Assembly: GCF_004379255.2 (NCBI RefSeq)
Contig: NC_056052.1
Span: 8,239,708 to 8,303,707 of the forward strand
Direction: 5' to 3'
Source of the DNA: Salvia splendens
Lineage: Eukaryota; Streptophyta; Magnoliopsida; Lamiales; Lamiaceae
Length of the DNA stretch: 64,000 nt
Positions within the stretch are counted from its first letter, which is position 1, and every line of letters begins with the position of its first letter. The position numbers were made by a program, and so were the translations under genes. This document shows, one piece after another, positions 48,111-59,672 of this stretch. The notes under the pieces are model-generated. The model saw only the letters and a program-made list of their open reading frames with translations, had not been told where the DNA came from and made no database searches.

Positions 48111-49056
48111 AATTTAACACAAATTCCCTATCATGAGTTGATATTTTTATTTTTGTTATCAGTTTTAGAACCGATGACATGAATACAAATTTCAGTAATT
48201 TCAATTATGTTTTGTTAAGTTGTTATATTAAATTAATTTCGATGTCAATAATGTGTTGAAGGATATTATTATTGAGATCTAGTGTCAGTGAAATGGCACC
48301 AATCATTAAGGAATTAATTTAATGGGATTTAAGGTGAGACACCAATCATTAAGGAATTGATTCAATTTATCTTAAATATCTAGCTAGCTTAGCTACTTCT
48401 TTCGATTTTTTATTAAACATTTACATCTACTTCATTTGAAGTAAGATGCAACTTGACCCAAAAAGAAATGGAAAAATCAATATTTCAGTCACAAGAACAA
48501 CAGCAGCATCTGTTTTCCTCTGTAAAATAGTTATTGCTGTCGTTTTTGTTCCTTTTTTATCTGTGCTCTCTTTCTCATCATTTATTAATTTATCTGATAC
48601 TAGGAGTTAGGATGATCCAATTTCTATGTAAATTTATTAAATTTTAATGTGCATACGACCATCATTGAAAGTAGTCATATATAATTTTTTGTTCTTAGAT
48701 TTGAACCATTGGTGCATGTATCTGTTATTTTTTCTTGATTTCTTTGGTGGTTTTGTTTTGTTTTACTAGTATTTTGGCTCTATTGGGATACCTATTTTAA
48801 GATTTGTAGAGAGTTGTTTTTTTGTCTTTGTAGTTGAGTATTGTTTATATTTTTGTGGCAAATCTATGTTGTATGTCTTGTTGAACTCCTGTTCACTAGC
48901 TTTATAATTGGAACATTTTCTTGCATAATCATGCATTCTAAGTTAACCCGTGGAACTAAGTTTTAGGTGAATATATACATGTAAAAATAATACACATGTC
49001 ACAATATTGAAGAGTTTTTAGGACTAAGATGTTATATATATGTTGATAAATTATTA
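48111..49056. other. Spacer with a short direct repeat
   Basis: CACCAATCATTAAGGAATT occurs twice (about 48297 and 48341). No gene. Confidence 0.45.
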
Positions 49057-49291
49057 CTCCCTCCATCCCATGCTACTCGCACTTTTCATTTTAGGCAGTA
49101 AAATAAAGATTGACTAATTAGTGTAATTAAATAAGTATTTTCAATTTAATAAGGAAACACTTAATAGAGTAACACTTGATTAACTCTAATATCTTAATAA
49201 ACTACTCTAGTTTTTACTTAAAATATAAATAGTGGAAGTAGTTCGACACGGACCGAAACAGAAAAGTGCGAGTAGCACGTGACAGAGGGAG
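49057..49291. mobile_element. Stowaway-like MITE
   Basis: TIRs are CTCCCTCCATCCCATGCTAC and inverted CTCCCTCTGTCACGTGCTAC, extended by TCGCACTTTTC on both sides, with TA at each end. Confidence 0.8.
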
Positions 49292-50099
49292 TATATACTA
49301 GTAGTACATAATATTAGTGAACTTTATATAAAAATAAATAAAGTAATGATATTATAAGTATTTTTTATTAGAACACACAAATTTATAATATTAAACAGTA
49401 ATAGTAGAAAGTTCACTATGAAGATTGGATTCGAATGAAATGCATTAAATTTTGCAGGTATGTGCAAACAAAATTTGAATACTGGTTTGAATAAAATCTG
49501 TTGCAGCCTTACTACAAAGAATGTATAGTCGAATATAAGAGTGTGTTAAATTTGTCTGTTGCAAAGAAAAAATGCCAAAGCTGAGTTCTTCTGTGATATG
49601 ATGACTACACTGCCTCCTTCAAACAGTACTCTTCATCAATTCTATTGATGCCAGCCACAGTTTCTAGTTAAACATTACTCTATCTTCTTTTGAATTTTAT
49701 CTTGTAACTAAATTTCATTTTATGTAGGATTATTTTTTAAATATTATGGTTAAGGATAAAAGATTAATTTAAAATAGGCAAGGTTTCGTTTTAGATTAAT
49801 TAACATGATTAAATATTAATTCAAATAATTGCAACTATTGCGCTACAAGAATCCAATCAAACAATGCAACCAACTAAGATTGTCAATTTAAGCTGATCAA
49901 ATATACCACAGTGAATGAATCAATCAAGAAAACTAAAATTAACCAATATTTTCTTCTTCCATTTTTGCAATCAAGAAATGAAGAATCTAATCCCATTTTT
50001 GTTCACACAACCAAACAACTAAATAATTGAAAGGTTTTGCAGTTACTATACATCTCCCTAGATTGACCAAAAACAATACCTAACGGCTCTCGGTCATGA
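49292..50099. other. 3' flank of RABA gene
   Basis: AT-rich; the right part is probably the 3' UTR of the minus-strand Rab gene. Nothing else recognised. Confidence 0.45.
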
Positions 50100-51238
50100 C
50101 TAGCCCGAGCAGCAGCCGCTGTTCTTGACAGCAGACACGTCATCCTTGTTCCCGATGTTGATGGTTTGGCCCTTTGGCAGGGCCGAGGGGTCATCCCCTA
50201 TGTCGAGGGCCTTCTTGCACACGACGTGGTAGATATTTGTGAGCACCTCCGTGAAGGCACTCTCGACGTTCAAGGCTTCCAGGGCCGAAGTCTCCATGAA
50301 GAATGTGTGCTCCTTCTCTGCAAAGGCCTTGGCCTTCTCCGTGGAGATGGCACGTAGGTGTCGGAGATCTGCCTTGTTTCCTACTAACATCACCACGATG
50401 TTTGAGTCCGTGTGCCCTCGGAGCTCCTTCAGCCATCTGTCCACGTTCTCAAAGGTCACATTGCGTGTCACATCGTACACGAGCAGAGCCCCAACTGCGC
50501 CTCTGTAGTACGCACTAGTGATAGCACGGTACCTGCACTCGATCGATGTTTAAAAGATTTAGGAAAAACACCAATTTAGGAAACACCAAGACTCAATTAT
50601 TCAATTATTGTTCAAGATATGGAATCACCTCAAGCCAATTCATGTAAATTATGGCCTACATCGTATCATTATTAACCAACCTTCAAAAATTGATGTATGG
50701 AAATATAACTAAGTTCATAGATTTAACAGAACTTCATTTGGAGTTGAGTTTGAAACAGAAATTTCACAGATCATAATCACCCAAAAAACATCCCCTCTAA
50801 TCAATTCCCAAATTCCATCTAACAACATCACAATGATCCATGATCTCTACCATACACAGAAAAAATAAAAGGATTAACACGGTAATATCGATTAGTCAGC
50901 TAAATCGAAACATAATGGTAAAAAAAAACAGATCTCCAAAAAAACAAGCATTAATTAATTCCACATATTTCATCTAATAACGGAAATCACAAAATCGAAG
51001 CTAATTTTTTTGATCACCTCTCCTGGCCGGCGGTATCCCAAATCTGGGCCTTAACAACCTTATCATCGACGTGAATAGATCGCGTGGCGAATTCGACGCC
51101 GATCGTGGATTTGGACTGCTGGCTGAACTCATTCTTCGTGAATCGGGACAAGAGATTCGATTTTCCGACGCCGGAATCGCCGATCAGCACCACCTTGAAA
51201 AGATAATCGTAATCCTCATCCGCCCTGTACGATCCCAT
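50100..51238 (-). CDS. RABA1: RABA1-class Rab GTPase (Rab11 family)
   Basis: Two exons: 51238-51018 and 50532-50100. The intron is GT-AG and splits the Arg codon just after WDTAGQE; the product is 217 residues. G motifs: GDSGVGKS (P-loop), [11 protein letters not shown] effector region, [14 protein letters not shown] and ETSALE. The RAB-specific [15 protein letters not shown] stretch is complete. The C-terminus CCSG is a double-cysteine site for two geranylgeranyl groups. RABA1 proteins act between the trans-Golgi/recycling endosome and the plasma membrane in secretion and cytokinesis. A single intron at this position is typical for plant RABA genes. The start ATG is in good register with the [18 protein letters not shown]-terminus, and no defect is seen. 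Confidence 0.96.
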
Positions 51239-51927
51239 TTGTCTAACCCTAAAATCGTCGCGATTGGATTTACAATTTAATTTTGGGGGAATTGCCGCAA
51301 ATTACATGTCATTTGCGTTGAATTTGTTGTTGTTGTTCATGAGCTGAACAAGTGTGGTGGTGAATTTTTGTTGTTGAAATCTGGGAAGAATGAATGTATG
51401 CATTTTTTTGGTTGTTTTGATTGTTGTTTCCCTCCACATTTTCAGGAATTCCGTTGGCGGTCCAGTTACCCTACCCGTTTAACGATCCGGGTTCGATTAC
51501 TTAAATCATTCCAACATAAATCACTAGAATTCAATATAACTTTGTGATTTTATAAAATACTATTTGAATCCTTCATTCTCTACCATATAATTGCGAGAAT
51601 TCCATATCACTTAATGATTTAATATTAAAGAATTTACGTGCAATTCACCATTTATATAGGATTTTGTGATCCAATATTAATTCACAGAACTTTACGATAT
51701 TTTAATTCACAAAATAGTCATGTTGAATTCTCTATGTTGAATTCTCTATTTTGTAAATTCTAAGTCGTAAATAATTGATTGTTTTGTAAATTAATATCAG
51801 TTGAAGAATGGGGCTTATAGAACTTTACGATATACTGTACTACTATTAAATTCACAAAACAATAAGCTATTAACTAAGAATTTGAATTCGGGATGCATTC
51901 GAATCAAAACTGGAATGAGTAGAATTA
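51239..51927. other. RABA 5' flank
   Basis: Leader and promoter region (TTGTTGTTG runs near 51330) followed by AT-rich spacer containing repeated AATTC-ACAAAA motifs (51540-51860). No gene. Confidence 0.45.
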
Positions 51928-53834
51928 GGTCATCCGCAATGTTGTCTCTTATCCGTCTCTTAACCGTTTCATCTCTTTACTATTCATGAACCCCACTGTA
52001 CTTTTCATCCCATCTCTTAACTAAGAGACAACACATGCAACCCTTCATCTCTTAACCATCTCATCCCTTAACTATTCATTCAATTTTATTTTTTATTTTT
52101 ATTTTCAACAAATTCAATTAATAAAAACACACTTCATTAAATAAAATAAAATTACAACTTAAAATTTAAAAAAACAAAAAAACACATAATTAAAATCCTA
52201 AAAAAAATAAAAATTACATAATTTAAAATACAATTTTATAGAAATTGAGTGGAACTACTCCCCCGGCGAATCATCCCCCGAAGGCGGTGGCGGTGCACTC
52301 AAGCTACCTGGAGGCGGAATACCAATTTGTCTTGTCATATACTCAATTCCGGCAAGATGGGCTTGATATTGGGGAGGCGTCATGCAGAAAGTGTCAGCCA
52401 TCGTGGCTGTCAAGTACATGGACAATAGGGTGTTCGAGCCCGAGACCGAGCCCGCCTGGCTTGATTCGCCTCGACCCCTCATCCCTCTAGCTGCCTTTGC
52501 CTCCTTGCTACCCTGCGGCCGACGATGCCCACGATAGGAGCCCCCTGCATCGGTGGTCGTGCCCTCAACCTCTTGTGAGGCGTTGCCTGACCCGCCCTCA
52601 CTAGACGAGCATTGGCCACCCGCCGTGTGCTTCGTGCGTTTCGAGCTCGAGCCCGTGCTGGGCTGGACACCGCCGGCCCACATTTCAACGTCTTTGACGA
52701 CCTCCCAAACATCGACATGTTTGAATTCTTTGCCGTTGTCGTAAAAAAAGACTCGCATAGCCGCTCTCATAATGTCGACTCCACTTGGCTCTGCTTTGGT
52801 ATTGAGTCGCTTCATTCTTGTAGATGCCACAAAATTTTTTGACATCTCTGTCGACTCGGTCAAAATGACTGCGGAGCATCTTCATGGTGCAGCGGCGGGA
52901 CCGAGATGGCTTGTTCTCATTGTAGGCGTCGGTGACCTTTTTCCAAAAACACTTGCGGGTTTGTTGATTCCCGACGATGGGATCGTACGAGACGCTGACC
53001 CAAGCGTTGAACAGAGTCATCGTGTCCTTGCGGTTGTATGGATGACGACAGATATCCTCCTCCTCGGCCGCCTCCTCATCTTCCTCCACGACATCGAATG
53101 CGCGACCCCTGGAGCTTCCACCGCCTCGTCCTCCTTCCAGATTGGGTTCATTTGGAAAATCCTCCCTAATTTAGATAATCCCTGCGATTGCCCATACCTC
53201 GGGGCGGAGGGACGAGAGTATGCATCCACATCAAAATAGGGTGGTTGGTATGTCGTCGGCGTCGACGAGCCTTGGGTACCCGGCGTCGACGAACCGGAAC
53301 CGACAGCACCCAAGACATTGTACATGCCCCCTCAGTCGCCAAACGTGTTCAAGTCATATCCGCCGGAGCCGCCCTCGTTTCCGTCGCCGGACATTTAGAG
53401 ATGGAAATTGGAGAGGTGAGATGAAAATTGGAGAGGAAAGAGAGATGATTTGAGAAGAATAGATGTGTGTTTGTGTGTATAATGAGGATGAAAGAGGAGT
53501 ATTTATAGAGTAAAAAAAGAAAGAAAAATAAAAAATAAAAAAATACCGTTGAACAGTAAAAAACGGTAACATTACCGTTATAAATTTATTTTTTTAATTA
53601 AAATCGAATCTTAAAAAAAATGATTTATTGCGTCAGCGTAACGACCCCCACTCGCGGGCCGGCTAGTGGGCGTCACGCCTAGCGCTGGCGCGTAGCGAGC
53701 TGTCCCGCCAACCGTCCCTCCGGGACGAGACACCCGCCAAGACGAGACCGAGACGTATCCCTGCAACGCCGTCTCGCTGCAGTCTCGTCTCTCCGAGACA
53801 AGTTGGAGACATTAACGAGACGCGTTGCGGATGC
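51928..53834. mobile_element. PIF/Harbinger element with broken ORF1; relative of the array-bearing elements
   Basis: The left end GGTCATCCGCAATG follows TTA. The right end GTTGCGGATGC is recognisable, but its last bases and TTA are lost, so the right border is approximate. Layout: CTCTTAACC-rich end, an A-rich segment (TTAAAATCCTAAAAAAA), ORF1 on the minus strand, an A/T segment, then a GC-rich end with CCCACTCGCGGGCCGGCTAGTGGG. The outer segments match those at 5024-6112 and 15874-17070. Confidence 0.82.
52255..53394 (-). pseudogene. Harbinger ORF1, broken by a stop and two frameshifts
   Basis: From the ATG at 53394 the N-terminus is Gly-rich (MSGDGNEGGSGGYDLN), with an in-frame TGA about 20 codons in. 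The frame changes near 53100, after which the acidic EEDEEAAEEED and the Myb-like domain (TLFNAWVSVSYDPIVGNQQ, FWKKVTDAYNENKP, MLRSHFDRVDRDVKKF) appear. It changes again near 52800 to give RAAMRVFFYDNGKEFKHVDV and a Gly/Ser/Arg-rich tail. Domain order equals that of the intact ORF1 at 18471-19469, but the protein is distinct, so these are separate Harbinger subfamilies. Confidence 0.82.
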
Positions 53835-54412
53835 GGGTGATAAATCTAATCTTGATTACATATTTTCAAAATGTGTGTTCCAATTAATAAGAGAAACTAT
53901 TATTTTTGCTAATAATAAGGATATTTTGGTCGCTATATAATTAAACGGGAGAGAATTGAACAAGTACGTATACAATTTTTATTGATTTTATTGCCCATTT
54001 TCACCCACCTAAATATTATCTTAAAACATTCAATTTCACGTAACTATTCTTTAAAAAAAAACTAGTATCAAGCCTGTGATATGCACAGATTAATATATTT
54101 TAAAATATTAATTTTTAATTTTAAATTAATTAAACAAAATTAGAATCAATTTTAGTTAACATCTCCCACTCACTCCACTTAATTACACGTGACATAGTAA
54201 AACCTCCCACTCACTCCACTTAATCACACATGTCAGCCCTCATACTGATAAAATATTGAGATAAAATTTTCGAACCATGCACAAATGGTATTTTAACTAT
54301 TACTATAATAGTAAAAAAATGAACAATAAATGAAATGAAAAATACCATAATGCAATTAAGACAAATCGAACTATAAGTCAAGTCAACTCTCTATCAACAT
54401 GAAAAATTACGC
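53835..54412. other. AT-rich spacer with short tandem duplication
   Basis: CTCCCACTCACTCCACTTAA occurs twice (about 54165 and 54206). No gene. Confidence 0.45.
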
Positions 54413-54600
54413 TACATCTAGTGCTCTCTGATTGATGTATTGTTCACAAATATAAAACGACTTCCACCTAGTGTGTTGAAGCATCTCAAACCCGCTAGGC
54501 ACTGATAAACTTGATAAAGCTCCAAAAATCGAGTATGATTTTATAGGTGTCTAATTCATCTACAACTCTATGTCTTTTATAGCTATAAAACAAAGACATG
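54413..54600 (-). mobile_element. Decayed copia LTR fragment
   Basis: TAGTGCTCTCTGATTGATGT, AAACGACTTCCACCTA and GTTGAAGCATCTCAAACCCG follow the same order as in the copia LTR at 32320-32410 (TAGTGCTCACGGATTGACGT and so on). Diverged, no ends visible; probably an old solo LTR piece. Confidence 0.55.
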
Positions 54601-54632
54601 GGAGGTCATAAAATTAATATACCGTAAACCAC

Positions 54633-55327
54633 AAAATTATGGTAATGGAATGGGAGTTACAAAAGAGGTGAAGAGGCAAAGAATATGTAACACCAGGAAT
54701 TCCGGCCCTCTTGATAGCCTATTGAGATACAGATAAATCGAAAAATAAGAAAACAAACAAAAATTCCAATTTGTTCAATTGAAAGATAGACTGCCCTACT
54801 GTTTATTACCTCCGAATAAACCCATTGCATGTCTTGAGGATTATCTGGATCAAAGCTTTTGCAACCATGGACCTGATAAAATATTATCCTGATAAAAAAC
54901 GTATATGCAAAGGCACCACTCCAGCAGGAAAATATAGACAAACATTAAGTTATATGCTTACCTCATTCCATTTGATCAAATGGGCATATTCAATACAATG
55001 AGCAGCATTCCTTGGAGTTTCTGCTAAAGTGCATAAAGGGAATTTTATTTGTGGTGGGAATAGCCAAATGGTACACTCAAAACATGGGGTTGTTCCTGGA
55101 ATTATAATCCTGGCATGGCCCTTAAACCCTTATCCACCATAGGTTTGGCAGTTTCTTCTATATTGTATAGATAATAATGTTAAGTTTAACTAAAAGAACG
55201 TGTAATATGGGCTCGCCCACTACACAATAACTTACCTAATATTAATACTATAATTAATTAGGTTATTGAATATTCCCAAAATTATGGTAATGGAATGGGA
55301 GTTACAAAAGAGAGTGAAGAGGCAAAG
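54633..55327. repeat. Direct repeats flanking the ECR1 fragment
   Basis: CAAAATTATGGTAATGGAAT, then GGGAGTTACAAAAGAG and GTGAAGAGGCAAAG, appear in the same order at 54633-54681 and 55277-55327 (the second has two extra bases). They bracket about 600 bp containing the gene fragment. Confidence 0.8.
54810..55160 (-). pseudogene. Fragment of NEDD8-activating enzyme E1 subunit ECR1 (UBA3-like)
   Basis: Two exons are recognisable on the minus strand. About 55138-54962 reads [20 protein letters not shown], then [20 protein letters not shown] and [13 protein letters not shown]. 54872-54810 reads VHGCKSFDPDNPQDMQWVYS. Both have correct donors (GAG|GTAAGC and GAG|GTAATA) and an ATCAG acceptor. This is the zinc-binding, catalytic-Cys-flanking region of ECR1, which with AXR1 activates RUB/NEDD8. 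Upstream the match continues as KPMVD, but in another frame and with the intervening Gly-rich residues missing. No other exons were found within the window, so it is a gene fragment. About 50-bp direct repeats flank it (54633-54681 and 55277-55327). Confidence 0.8.
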
Positions 55328-55434
55328 ACTCCCCATGACCCAACCGTATTTTTTTCATTAATATTACAAAATTTTCATAATGGCAATCTTGTGAATATTC
55401 CCAAAACACCCCCTTTATATATTGTATAGATATA

Positions 55435-56672
55435 CTCCATCCGTCCAGTATAATTGATTGATTTCTCTTTTTTACTTTTCCTATGGGTGCTTAAACGGTT
55501 CTCCGGTTCTCGGTTAACCGAAAAAACCGGTATCGGTTCCGGTACTTGTTCCAACTTTTAAAATAAAATCGGTTCCGGTTCCTAACCGGGAATCAGATTA
55601 TAATTCTATTTTATTTTTTATAATTTAATATACTAATAAATCTATTTAATTAAATGAATTTTGAATTAAAGTAAAATAATTTGAAACATTGAGTGATTTT
55701 TAGATTTAAACAGTGTTAGATTTGCGAGCTCTGTTTTATGAAGTATTCAAAATGTTTAAACCGTGATACTTTGAATCTACAATTATTTCTCCAATCCATT
55801 TTTTATGAACTAACTACAATGAGTAGGACACCATATGTTTGTTTTTAATTTCCAAAGAACTTATACAAATACAATATCATTTCATATGATAGAAATTTAA
55901 CTTTATTACAAATTTATGTAACAATTTATTTAACATACGATTTTAACCTGTTTGTCAATAATTTATTAATTGTTCCGTTATAAACCAAAAAGTTACAATA
56001 AGATCAATTAGTATTGGAAATCCATTGAATATTTGTTTAGCCAAAAAAACGAAAATGAAATTCAGTTTTAAAATAAATTTGCTAAAGTTTAGAACTCCTA
56101 TTTTTTTTATAAAAAAATTGCTAACATAAACTAGTCCAACCTACTTCACTTGGCATCACTCTTATCCATATATGAATATTATTGTATTGTTGGTTTGTAT
56201 TTATTTGAATTTTAAGGTATTGTTTTTATATTTTTAGATGTTGGATTATTATTTTTTTACTATTGAACTATTTAAAATGATAAATAATATCGGATTAAAA
56301 TTACACATCGATTCTAGTTCGGAACCGAAATCGACCGGTTCTTAACCGGCCGGTTCCGGTTCTAGGTTTATGAAAATTTAAGGTTCTGGTTCCGGTTCTA
56401 CTTCTAGGATTATGAAAATTTAAAATCGGTTAACCGGTCAATTGGTCCGGTTAGAACCCGAACCGGCCGAATAAGCAGGCCTAACTTTTCCCACTATAAG
56501 GGGTTGATTTTCATTTTTTACTAAAAACAAAACATCTAATCATTCTTATTTATTCTATATCATATTTTACTCTCTCTTTATTTTTCTTACTTTATCCTCT
56601 CTCATAGTTTATTCTCTCCACTTAACTTGATAAATATAATTTTCTTAAATCTCGTGCCAAAAAATACTCAAT
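55435..56672. mobile_element. Stowaway-like MITE split by an hAT element
   Basis: The left end CTCCATCCGTCCAGTATAAT follows TA. The body resumes at 56484 with ACTTTTCCCACTATAAGG. The right end is decayed near 56670, so this boundary is approximate. Confidence 0.5.
55482..56483. mobile_element. hAT-type non-autonomous element
   Basis: The 8-bp duplication ACTTTTCC lies at 55474-55481 and 56484-56491. Ends are TATGGGTGCTTA and inverted TAGGCCTGCTTA. Subterminal CCGGTT/AACCGG repeats flank an AT-rich core with no ORF, the same design as the hAT element at 41943-42924 but a different family. Confidence 0.82.
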
Positions 56673-56770
56673 CACATATATTCAAGGACCTAATGAACCA
56701 AAAAATTTCTATAAAGACCTAATAAAACAAAATGTATGAGTCAAGGACCTCAAGAAGTTTTTTTATCTTA

Positions 56771-56966
56771 CTTCCTCTGTTCCAAGAAAGATGACCAATT
56801 TCTTGGGCAACACATGATTTTACGTAATTTATTTTATGTGTTAAGTGGAAAGAATAAATAAGAGAGAATAAAATAGAGATAATGATATGTATTTTTTTGT
56901 AATGAGTCATCTTAGTTGAGACAAGTTAAATAAGAAAATGGGTCATCTTCGTTGAGACTGAAGGAA
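56771..56966. mobile_element. Stowaway-like MITE
   Basis: TIRs are CTTCCTCTGTTCCAAGAAAG and an inverted copy ending GTTGAGACTGAAGGAA, next to TA. The arms share GATGACC inverted. Confidence 0.65.
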
Positions 56967-57454
56967 TATTATATTTCATCCATCCTACGATTTAAAGAAC
57001 TGATATTTAAAGAATAAAAGTTGAAAGAGTAAAGTATGAGAGAGGGAAAAGTAGAGGAGTGAAAAGAATAAAGTACTCCACCATCCCATTATAAGCGAGG
57101 AGTTTCTTTTGGGCACAGTTTCTAAGAAAATGATATTTATTGAATTAAGTGAAAAGAATAATGTATAAGAGAAGAAAAAGTAAAAGAGATGTAGAGAGAA
57201 TAAAGTAAGAGAAGGTAAATAAAGTAAGAGATGGAAAAGGTGTTGCTTTTGCCAAAAAAGTACTACTAGATCAATGAGAAAATCGGGTTTATAGGGTACT
57301 TTACGTTTAAAATAACGTAAATGTACCCATTTTGTTATCTCTTCCATAAATGGAAAAAACGCCACCCACATTGGCGTGTTTATTTAAGAAGACGCCTCCC
57401 GCATTGGCGGCTTACAATTTAGAACCGTATGTCGTCGTATTTAATGTAAGTATA

Positions 57455-57700
57455 GGTACGTGAAAAAACGCCGGCGGGGTTGGCGTGTTACTAAAACACG
57501 CCATAGCCGTCTGCGTGTTTTATTCCAAAAAACCCCACAAATGTAGGCGTGTTTATACCTAAAGACGCCTATGGAGTTGGCGTGTTTATACATAAAGACG
57601 CATATGGAGTTGGCGTCTTAACCACAAACACGCCTACTCAGTCGGCGTGTTTGGCTTGAACCAAATAGACGCCTATGGAGTTGGCGTCTCCACCACAAAC
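57455..57700. repeat. Palindromic RACGCC-N-GGCGTNT modules, left arm
   Basis: About seven units of 22-25 bp, for example AACACGCC...GGCGTGTT at 57629 and AGACGCC...GGCGTCT at 57667. Each is an imperfect palindrome with a variable 8-10 bp centre. Similar units occupy 61826-61985 and two lie inside each TIR. Confidence 0.75.
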
Positions 57701-58120
57701 TAACCTCCTCTCCTACTTCATTTCAATCACTACATTTTTATCAAAAGTTGTGCACAGTTTTCTCTCAAGAAAAAGTGAAAAATGGGGCATCTTCTCCACG
57801 TGATTTTCATCATCATTGTTTTCTTCCTCATCTCTTTCCACACCCTCATCTCAATCGATTACACCAATCATGGCGTCAACAAAAGCTTTGCTAATCAAGA
57901 CTCTAAAAGGCTCATTTTGTTCGAGAAATTCAGAGTCTTGCTTGGGCTCAAGTCAAAAAGAAACGGTGACTTTTCTCATTTCTCTGCCTCTCCGGCGCCG
58001 GCTCCAGGCCTCGGTATTGCCACTCCAGCTCCTTCTCCGGTGGTGCAGAGCGCGCACTCGTCTCTGCGCCACCGCCACCCGCTCCCGCAGGCGCACAAGG
58101 TGCAGAAGGGGGAGCGAGGA

Positions 58121-58421
58121 TGATACGAGTAAACTCGTATCGAGAGATAACTGTGAGATCGCGGAGAAGATGATGGTTTGTTCGCGGGATCCTCCCGTCG
58201 AGCAACCAACTATCGTTCAACTAGAGTTTTTGATAAATAAAAGACAATAAAAAGGATAAATTGTATTTATTCAATGAATGATTCAAAAGATAACAAAAAC
58301 TCCTATTTATAATACTCTCTAATAACCTAACTTAGTGATCAAGAAATAGGAAAGATATGCTAAATCAATAATATATAAAATAATAAAGATATGAGAATAT
58401 CTTGTAGATATACTTGTATCA
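58121..58421 (-). repeat. LTR (3') of the nested element
   Basis: 301 bp; mate at 61278-61578. Confidence 0.92.
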
Positions 58422-59349
58422 ACTCCCCCACGGTTAAAATTCACCTTGCCCTCAAGGTGGAAACCACGACAAAACGAAGAGTGTGGTGAACAAAAGCTTT
58501 GGCGAGGTATCCCCACCTGGATCAAATGTATACATACGCCCACGAACTATCTCATTTCCCGGTACATCAAGCAAAACATCAACAAAATACTTCTCTCCTT
58601 CCTTCCCCTCATGAGAACATCCTCCATGAATTCGTTGGTGAACAACATTTGTAAGAAGGGATACAAGTACTCTTGCCAACTTCAATATTATTCCCATGCT
58701 TCTTGTACCGCCGAGATTTGAGAAGTCATCCATTAGCTGACTGGATTTATGCCTCGCCCGAAGATAGTGCGTGTGACTAGGGAGCTTGTCAACGCATCCA
58801 TGCATGCCCAAACATTGCACGTCATTGCACAGAGGAATCAACCGCGCATCAGCGTCGAGGAAAGTTGATCGATGATTAATACTTGTAACATTACCAACAT
58901 GCCAAATAGCATATACACAGGCAATTACCTTCTTCATATCCTCAATGGAACCATCTTCGTCCTCTTTCAACAAAAAAGAATCAATCTTGTTGCTCAACAT
59001 TGTAATATCCAACCTGTTATGCTCCACCACATGTATAGGTTCTTGGCAAGTAAAAACAACATTACATGGATCATCTATGCCATCTTTACTACCATAAATT
59101 GGTCCATCCGAGACGTCAATTGCTTGATAGTAGCAGTCAAACGCTCGAGCTGTGAAGCCAAGGCAGCCACCGTTAGGTTCGGTTCAGATTCCGGCGTCAC
59201 TAGATCACGTGGCATGTTGAGAGGCTCCATATGGCCGACATCGTTGGTCGTTGGGAGACATTGCCAATCCGGTTGATAGGGAGGTTGCGGATATAACAAT
59301 GACGAGTCTGGATAGGAATATCCAAATTGCACGTTCTGACTCTGGAGGT

Positions 59350-59672
59350 TGTATCGGTCCCGGCAGCGCGAGGTCGCCGGAGAAGGGTTAGGTTTGTTCG
59401 CGGGATCCTCCCGTCGAGCAGCCTAGGGTTCTCGGTCAATTAAGGTTTGACGAGATGAACTTGCGGAAAAATAAAGTACGAAAAGATAAAAGAACGATAA
59501 AAGATAAATTGATTTGATATTTCTTGAATTCCTCAAAATGACTAACAATGTCCACTATTTATAATAGTGGATACAAACTTAATGAGCAAGATAAAAGATA
59601 TGAAAAATATATGCAAATCCATAATTAACTAACTAAATAATAATAATAATAATAATAATAATAATCGTATCA
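59350..59672 (-). repeat. Internal LTR of a related second family
   Basis: It shares CGCGGGATCCTCCCGTCGAGCA and the ACTCCCCCACGGTT junction with the outer family but differs elsewhere. It lacks its first about 17 bp and has an (AAT)n run at 59638-59666 before its GTATCA end. Confidence 0.75.
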
